From Bryobacteraceae bacterium (GTDB taxonomy: Bacteria; Acidobacteriota; Terriglobia; Bryobacterales; Bryobacteraceae): a stretch of DNA of 64,000 nucleotides. The stretch is from positions 186,001-250,000 of the forward strand of contig JARKOC010000138.1 of assembly GCA_029975915.1 (NCBI GenBank), in the 5' to 3' direction. The notes under the pieces are model-generated. The model was not told where the DNA came from. It did not search any database and worked only from the letters and a program-made list of their open reading frames with translations. Made by a program: the position numbers and the translations under genes. Shown here piece by piece: positions 60,314-64,000 of the stretch. Within the stretch, counting starts at the first letter, position 1. Each line of letters opens with the position of its first letter.

Positions 60314-61450
60314 ATGTCTCTCATACCCACGATTCTGCTGGCCGCTGTGCTCGCCGGGTCGTGGGTTTTTTGCGTCCTGACGGTTCTCGCCGCGCGGTCC
60401 TACCGCCGGCAACCGGTTCCGCCTCTCACCGGACCGCTCCCCCCGCTGTCAGTCTTGAAGCCGCTGCACGGCATGGATGAGGGATTGGAGGAAAACCTGC
60501 TTTCATTCTTCGAGCAGGACTATCCGGAATTTGAACTTCTCTTCGCCGCCCGGACCGGCGACGACTCTGGTCTCCAATTGGCCCAACGGCTGGCCGCGGC
60601 TTTTCCCGGCCGCCCCTGCCGGTTCATTCTGACAGGCGAGCCGCCCATCCCGAACGCCAAGGCTTACAGCCTCGGGCTGATGACGGAGGCAGCTAGCCAC
60701 GGGATTCTGGTGATGGCCGATTCCGACATCCGGGCGCCCAGGGATCTCCTACGGACGATTGCGGCCGAATTTCAGGATCCAAAGCTCGGCGTGTCGACGT
60801 GCCCTTACCGGGCAGTTGCCGGCCTGTCATTCTGGTCGCGGCTGGAAGCCATCGGCATGAATACGGAGTTCTGGGGCGGGACGTTCACGGCCAGGCTGGT
60901 CGAGCGGGGAGTCCATTTCGCCATCGGCCCCACGGCCACGGCGCGTAAGCAGGCCATTACGGACTGTGGCGGGTGGGAGACGCTGAGCGAATACCTGGCC
61001 GAGGATTTCGTTTTGGGGCAGTTTGCGTCGCGGGCTGGATGGCGGGTGATCCTCTCACGCGGCATCGTTGAGCACCGCATCGGAAGCCAGTCGATGCGGG
61101 CCAATTTCGCCCACCGCCTGCGCTGGAACCGCTCCACTCGCCGTTCCCGCCCCGCCGGATACGCTGGCATGCTGTTTACCTACCCGATTCCGGCCGCACT
61201 GCTGTTTGCCGCCAGCGCGCCCGGTTTGGCCTGGTTGCTTCTGCCGGCACTGGCGATCCGCGCCTGGGCAGCCATAGAGGTTGCCCGGTTGACGTTGGAA
61301 GAGCGGCTTCCCACGCGCTGGTGGGTGTTGCTGTTCGTTCAGGATATTGTCAGCTTTTTCTTCTGGCTGGGAGGCTTCTTCGGCCGAACGATAGTCTGGC
61401 GTGGAGGCCGCTATGTTGTTGACGAAACAGGCAGGATCCACGCGAAGTAA
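60314..61450 (+). CDS. HpnI-like glycosyltransferase (ceramide glucosyltransferase family GT21)
   Basis: A 378-residue inner-membrane glycosyltransferase of the HpnI/ceramide glucosyltransferase group. It has an N-terminal membrane helix, the GT-A start PPLSVLKPLHGMDEGLEENL, ADSDIRAP (the D-x-D-like metal site), the acceptor region CGGWETLSEYLAEDFVLG with the catalytic Asp, and RLRWNRSTRRSRP in place of the Q/R-x-x-R-W motif, followed by two membrane helices. HpnI transfers N-acetylglucosamine to bacteriohopanetetrol. That fits hopanoid-making Acidobacteriota, but a sphingolipid-type acceptor is also possible. It follows thrS by 25 bases. Confidence 0.85.
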   Translation: MSLIPTILLAAVLAGSWVFCVLTVLAARSYRRQPVPPLTGPLPPLSVLKPLHGMDEGLEENLLSFFEQDYPEFELLFAARTGDDSGLQLAQRLAAAFPGRPCRFILTGEPPIPNAKAYSLGLMTEAASHGILVMADSDIRAPRDLLRTIAAEFQDPKLGVSTCPYRAVAGLSFWSRLEAIGMNTEFWGGTFTARLVERGVHFAIGPTATARKQAITDCGGWETLSEYLAEDFVLGQFASRAGWRVILSRGIVEHRIGSQSMRANFAHRLRWNRSTRRSRPAGYAGMLFTYPIPAALLFAASAPGLAWLLLPALAIRAWAAIEVARLTLEERLPTRWWVLLFVQDIVSFFFWLGGFFGRTIVWRGGRYVVDETGRIHAK

Positions 61451-61627
61451 CAAAAATGAAATATGATCACAAAAATTGACCATCGAAGGTAATCTCTGGG
61501 CCTCACGCGACGTCACCATTAGTGACCGCAAACATGTCAACCCCGCCACATCGTCAGGATGGCTCCGGTTCCGTTTGCACGGACAATTCGCGCGGCTCGC
61601 GATCATCCGACAGCATCATTGGAAACC

Positions 61628-61650
61628 AGCATAAGATACTATCTTATGCT
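61628..61650. promoter_or_regulatory. Perfect 23-bp palindrome before the two-component operon (candidate operator)
   Basis: AGCATAAGATA (61628-61638) and TATCTTATGCT (61640-61650) are exact complements around one base. The sequence is AT-rich against a GC-rich background and lies 67 bases before the preferred histidine kinase start. LuxR/NarL-type regulators bind such sites, and one is encoded in this operon. Confidence 0.65.
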
Positions 61651-61716
61651 AGGTCCAACATCATGCCCAAGTCAGTGACCCCAAAGAATTCCGGGGCGCC
61701 GGCGAGCGGTGAGTCC

Positions 61717-63159
61717 ATGTCAACGTTGCCTTCTTCGGCAGTGGACCTTCTCGTACGGAGGAGTCCGCTCACCGTCCTCCTCGTTGTTGTTCTGCTCGTC
61801 TTGGCAATCGCTGCCTTTGACGGCTTGTTCCCGTCAAATCCTCCACTGAGGACGCTCTATTTGTTGCCGCTTGCCCTGGCCGCATCAGTGTTGAGCAGCC
61901 GGCAAATCTTGGCTGCGGCGGTGGGTCTCGCGGCCCTTGGCGAGCAACTCAGCCGGACCCCTTGGCAGGGCGATTGGTTCGAGAACCTGGCGGCGTATTC
62001 GCTTGTCTTCGGCCTGGCTGGCCTTCTGTTGAGAGAGCTATTTGCCGCCAGACGCGCGGCCCTGCGTTTTTCGGCGCAACTGGTCGCTGAAGCCGGACGG
62101 CGGCAGGAATCCGAGTCGCAGGCAGAATCCCTGGTGGAATCGATGCCGGCGGCCATTGTGGTGGTGGACAGCCAGGGCATCATCCGGCTGGCCAACCGGG
62201 GCGCCGAAGCGCTGCTGGCGGTTCCACATGGGCGTCTGGTAAAGCAACAGATTCGCCGGTTTGTCCCCAACCTGGCGGAGATCGCCAAGCGCGGTTCTTG
62301 CGCCGACGGCCGCAGGACGGCAGCGAATCTTCAGGCGAGGCGAGCTGACGGCGAGGATTTCATGGCAAGTGCGTGGTTTTCGAGCTACGTCACTGAAGAT
62401 GGTCCATGCCTTGTCGTGATTCTGGCGGACGCCTCCGGCGATCTTAGGGATTTCCAGGAAAACAGCTTCCAGTCGCTGCTAAAGAGCACCCGGGTTCTGG
62501 TTGGTTCGGTTTCACATGAAATCCGCAACATCTGCGCCGCCATATCGTTTACTCAGTCCAGTCTGGGCCGGATTCCCGGGGTAGCGGAAAGTGAGGCCTA
62601 CCGTGGGCTTAACTCGCTTGTGCGAAGCCTGGCGCGTATCTCCTCAGCGGAGTTGCCAGACCCGGGCGAATCCAGCCTGTCTAGGGTCGATGTGAAAGCC
62701 TTGCTTGAGGAGTTCCGGATCGTCATGGCGCCGGCGCTGAACCAGGAATCGGTGACGCTGACGATCGACGCGATCGACGACCTGCCGCCCGCCGCGGCCG
62801 AACACCACAGTCTTTTACAGGTGCTTATCAACCTGGCCCGCAACAGTTCAAGAGCCATGCGCGGGAGCAAGGTGAAAGCCATCCAGGTGGCAGCGAGCTT
62901 CAATCGTGACCGGCTCATGATCCGGGTCTCGGATACAGGGCCCGGCGTGAAGAAACCAGATGATCTCTTTCGCGCGTTTCAGCCTGGCGCGGAATCATCC
63001 GGGCTTGGCCTGTTTATTTCGCGCGCGCTGGTCCGTTCTTTCGGCGGCGAACTTCTCCATGAAGCCGGAGAGAGCGGTTGCACGATGCTGATTCGTCTCA
63101 AGCCCTGGACCGCCGGAGAGACACCGGAGTCCATTCAAAGTATGGAGATCAATGCATGA
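61717..63159 (+). CDS. PAS-containing membrane histidine kinase
   Basis: A 480-residue sensor kinase: about four membrane helices in a MASE-like N-terminal region (about 15-110), a PAS domain (about 125-230, AIVVVDSQGIIRLANRGAEALL), a dimerisation/phospho-acceptor segment SVSHEIRNICAAISFTQ with His267, and an HATPase domain with N box LINLARNSSRAM, DTGPGVK and SSGLGLFISRALV. GGTGAG lies five bases before ATG 61717; ATGs at 61663 and 61522 are in frame and the latter would place the palindrome inside the gene. It overlaps the response regulator by four bases. Confidence 0.88.
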   Translation: MSTLPSSAVDLLVRRSPLTVLLVVVLLVLAIAAFDGLFPSNPPLRTLYLLPLALAASVLSSRQILAAAVGLAALGEQLSRTPWQGDWFENLAAYSLVFGLAGLLLRELFAARRAALRFSAQLVAEAGRRQESESQAESLVESMPAAIVVVDSQGIIRLANRGAEALLAVPHGRLVKQQIRRFVPNLAEIAKRGSCADGRRTAANLQARRADGEDFMASAWFSSYVTEDGPCLVVILADASGDLRDFQENSFQSLLKSTRVLVGSVSHEIRNICAAISFTQSSLGRIPGVAESEAYRGLNSLVRSLARISSAELPDPGESSLSRVDVKALLEEFRIVMAPALNQESVTLTIDAIDDLPPAAAEHHSLLQVLINLARNSSRAMRGSKVKAIQVAASFNRDRLMIRVSDTGPGVKKPDDLFRAFQPGAESSGLGLFISRALVRSFGGELLHEAGESGCTMLIRLKPWTAGETPESIQSMEINA

Positions 63160-63788
63160 CCAGAATCCTACTTGTCGATGACCACGCACTTTTTCGTGAA
63201 AGCCTGGCAGCCTGGTTCAAAGACCAGCCGGAGTTTAAGATCGTTGGACAGTGTTCGAGCGTGGAGGAAGCGATCGGCGCCCTGTCGGCCGGCGGTTTTG
63301 ACCTGATGCTACTGGACTTCGAGCTTGGTGATCGCCGGGGCAGCGAAGTACTGTTGTCCTCCAGGTCCAAGCCGTTCAATGGCCGCATCCTATTCGTCAC
63401 CGTGGGCATGACAAGGGCCGAAGTGAGGCAAGCGCTCAATCACGGCGCCTGTGGAGTCTTCCTGAAGAACAACGGGCCGGAGATGCTGGTGGAGGCCATC
63501 AAGGACGTCATGGCCGGCAAGATCTGGATCGACCCAAAGTATGACTCGTCCGCCGCCGATCATCCCATGGCGGAAACAAACCGGAGGGTGAAGTTCACCG
63601 AGCGCGACCGCATTGTTCTGCGCAGTGTCTTCGAAGGCATGGCGAATAAGGAAATTGCCGAACAGCTCAATGTGTCGGAGAGCGCGATCAAAGCGAGTCT
63701 GCAGCAGCTGTTTTCGAAGACAGGTGTCCGTACACGAACACAACTGGTACGGGTCGCGATGGAGCACTTCCACAGGGAACTGGTTTAG
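63156..63788 (+). CDS. NarL/FixJ-type response regulator
   Basis: A 210-residue regulator with receiver domain (1-120; acidic pair in VDDHALFRE, phospho-acceptor Asp54 in LLDFELGD, Lys in FLKNNGPE) and a LuxR-type HTH (about 147-205; FTERDRIVLRSVFEGMANKEIAEQLNVSESAIKASLQQL). The start overlaps the kinase stop (ATGA), so the two are one operon. It is the natural candidate to bind the 23-bp palindrome upstream of the operon. Its stop overlaps the convergent ABC gene. Confidence 0.92.
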   Translation: MTRILLVDDHALFRESLAAWFKDQPEFKIVGQCSSVEEAIGALSAGGFDLMLLDFELGDRRGSEVLLSSRSKPFNGRILFVTVGMTRAEVRQALNHGACGVFLKNNGPEMLVEAIKDVMAGKIWIDPKYDSSAADHPMAETNRRVKFTERDRIVLRSVFEGMANKEIAEQLNVSESAIKASLQQLFSKTGVRTRTQLVRVAMEHFHRELV

Positions 63789-64000
63789 GCAGCCGGTTCA
63801 GTGTCCGTCGTGTCCCCTTCGCCCGGAGCGAGGAAGAGATTGCGCTCCAGTCCGTGCTGTTTTGTGTACAGCTCGTAGTAGCGGCCCCGCATGCGGAAAA
63901 GGTCGTCGTGGGCGCCGCGCTCGACGATCACGCCGTCCTCCATCACTAGGATTTGGGTAGCTCGCCTGATCGTGGATAGCCGGTGGGCGATAACGAATGT
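63785..64000 (-). CDS. ABC exporter ATPase, C-terminal part (gene continues past window)
   Basis: The last 71 residues of an ABC ATPase of the fused exporter type, cut by the window edge. The H-loop FVIAHRLSTIRRA and the following ILVMEDGVIVERGAHDDLF and GRYYELYTKQ match the end of MsbA/McjD-like proteins. The remaining domains lie outside. The stop overlaps the response regulator stop by two bases, so the genes converge tightly. Confidence 0.85.
   Translation of the reverse strand, partial: TFVIAHRLSTIRRATQILVMEDGVIVERGAHDDLFRMRGRYYELYTKQHGLERNLFLAPGEGDTTDTEPAA

Noticed and set aside
1..64000. tRNA, rRNA, CRISPR array or prophage
   Set aside because: I looked for T-loop signatures, regularly spaced repeats and phage structural genes on both strands and saw none. 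A tRNA or CRISPR search program would be decisive.

Overview
The window is GC-rich (roughly 60-65% by eye), densely coded and chromosomal. Its gene content (carboxypeptidase-regulatory-fold TonB receptor, DUF885 lipoprotein, HTH-membrane-PD40 propeller protein, HIT/HU/S1 cluster, hopanoid-type glycosyltransferase, many exported proteins with TTG and GTG starts) suggests a soil-type Acidobacteriota of the Solibacter/Bryobacter kind. That placement is inference; no rRNA or tRNA gene was seen. I found no phage, plasmid or CRISPR locus. The only transposon trace I can support is a short IS4-type transposase scar near 34.5 kb.

Layout. 0-5 kb: a TonB-dependent receptor (minus, cut by the window edge) diverges from a DUF885 lipoprotein followed by signal peptidase I. 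5-6 kb: a gene-poor, hairpin-rich stretch. 6-8.1 kb (minus): HipA-like kinase, class IV aminotransferase, zinc-ribbon protein. 8.2-13.2 kb (plus): a small protein, then xseB-ispA-tlyA-nadK-symporter as a tightly overlapping run, then a TIM-barrel isomerase-like protein. 13.3-13.5 kb (minus): a compact four-hairpin RNA ending in a strong terminator, downstream of a coiled-coil membrane protein. 14.7-18.6 kb: a double methyltransferase and an ABC exporter pair. 18.7-24.1 kb (minus): a cobalamin uptake and salvage operon (cobD-btuF-btuD-btuC-cobU-cobT) behind a divergent cobalamin-riboswitch-like leader. 24.4-27.1 kb (plus): rpsA-HU-HIT behind a near-consensus promoter.

27-43 kb is the least conventional part. 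It holds a large diiron ferritin-like protein, a YVTN-type propeller, a membrane-spanning DNA-binding/PD40 propeller protein diverging from a TPR protein, two DUF3592 membrane proteins, a secreted protein of unknown function, a peptidyl-prolyl isomerase, prephenate dehydratase diverging from an XRE regulator with a perfect 18-bp palindrome between them, and a 39-residue secreted peptide. 43-54 kb: SprT-like protein, fabH, GH51 arabinofuranosidase, CpaE-like ATPase, ThuA-domain protein, cysE, then an exported RraA-like protein with a Tat-exported enolase-superfamily enzyme, an M23 peptidase and a thioredoxin-like protein. 54-64 kb: a single-chain UvrD-type helicase/nuclease with an iron-sulfur-type cysteine set, an ECF sigma factor with its zinc anti-sigma factor, thrS, an HpnI-like glycosyltransferase, a two-component pair with a perfect 23-bp palindrome in front, and the end of an ABC exporter.

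Functional links supported by layout: the B12 genes form one translationally coupled salvage operon; xseB-ispA-tlyA-nadK is the common bacterial order but without dxs; rpsA-HU are coupled; histidine kinase and response regulator overlap by 4 bases; sigma and anti-sigma overlap by 14 bases. No complete defence or mobile system is apparent. The best leads for something undescribed are the two structured-RNA regions (about 5.2-5.85 kb and 13.36-13.50 kb), the HTH-membrane-propeller protein, and the palindromes beside the two regulatory loci.
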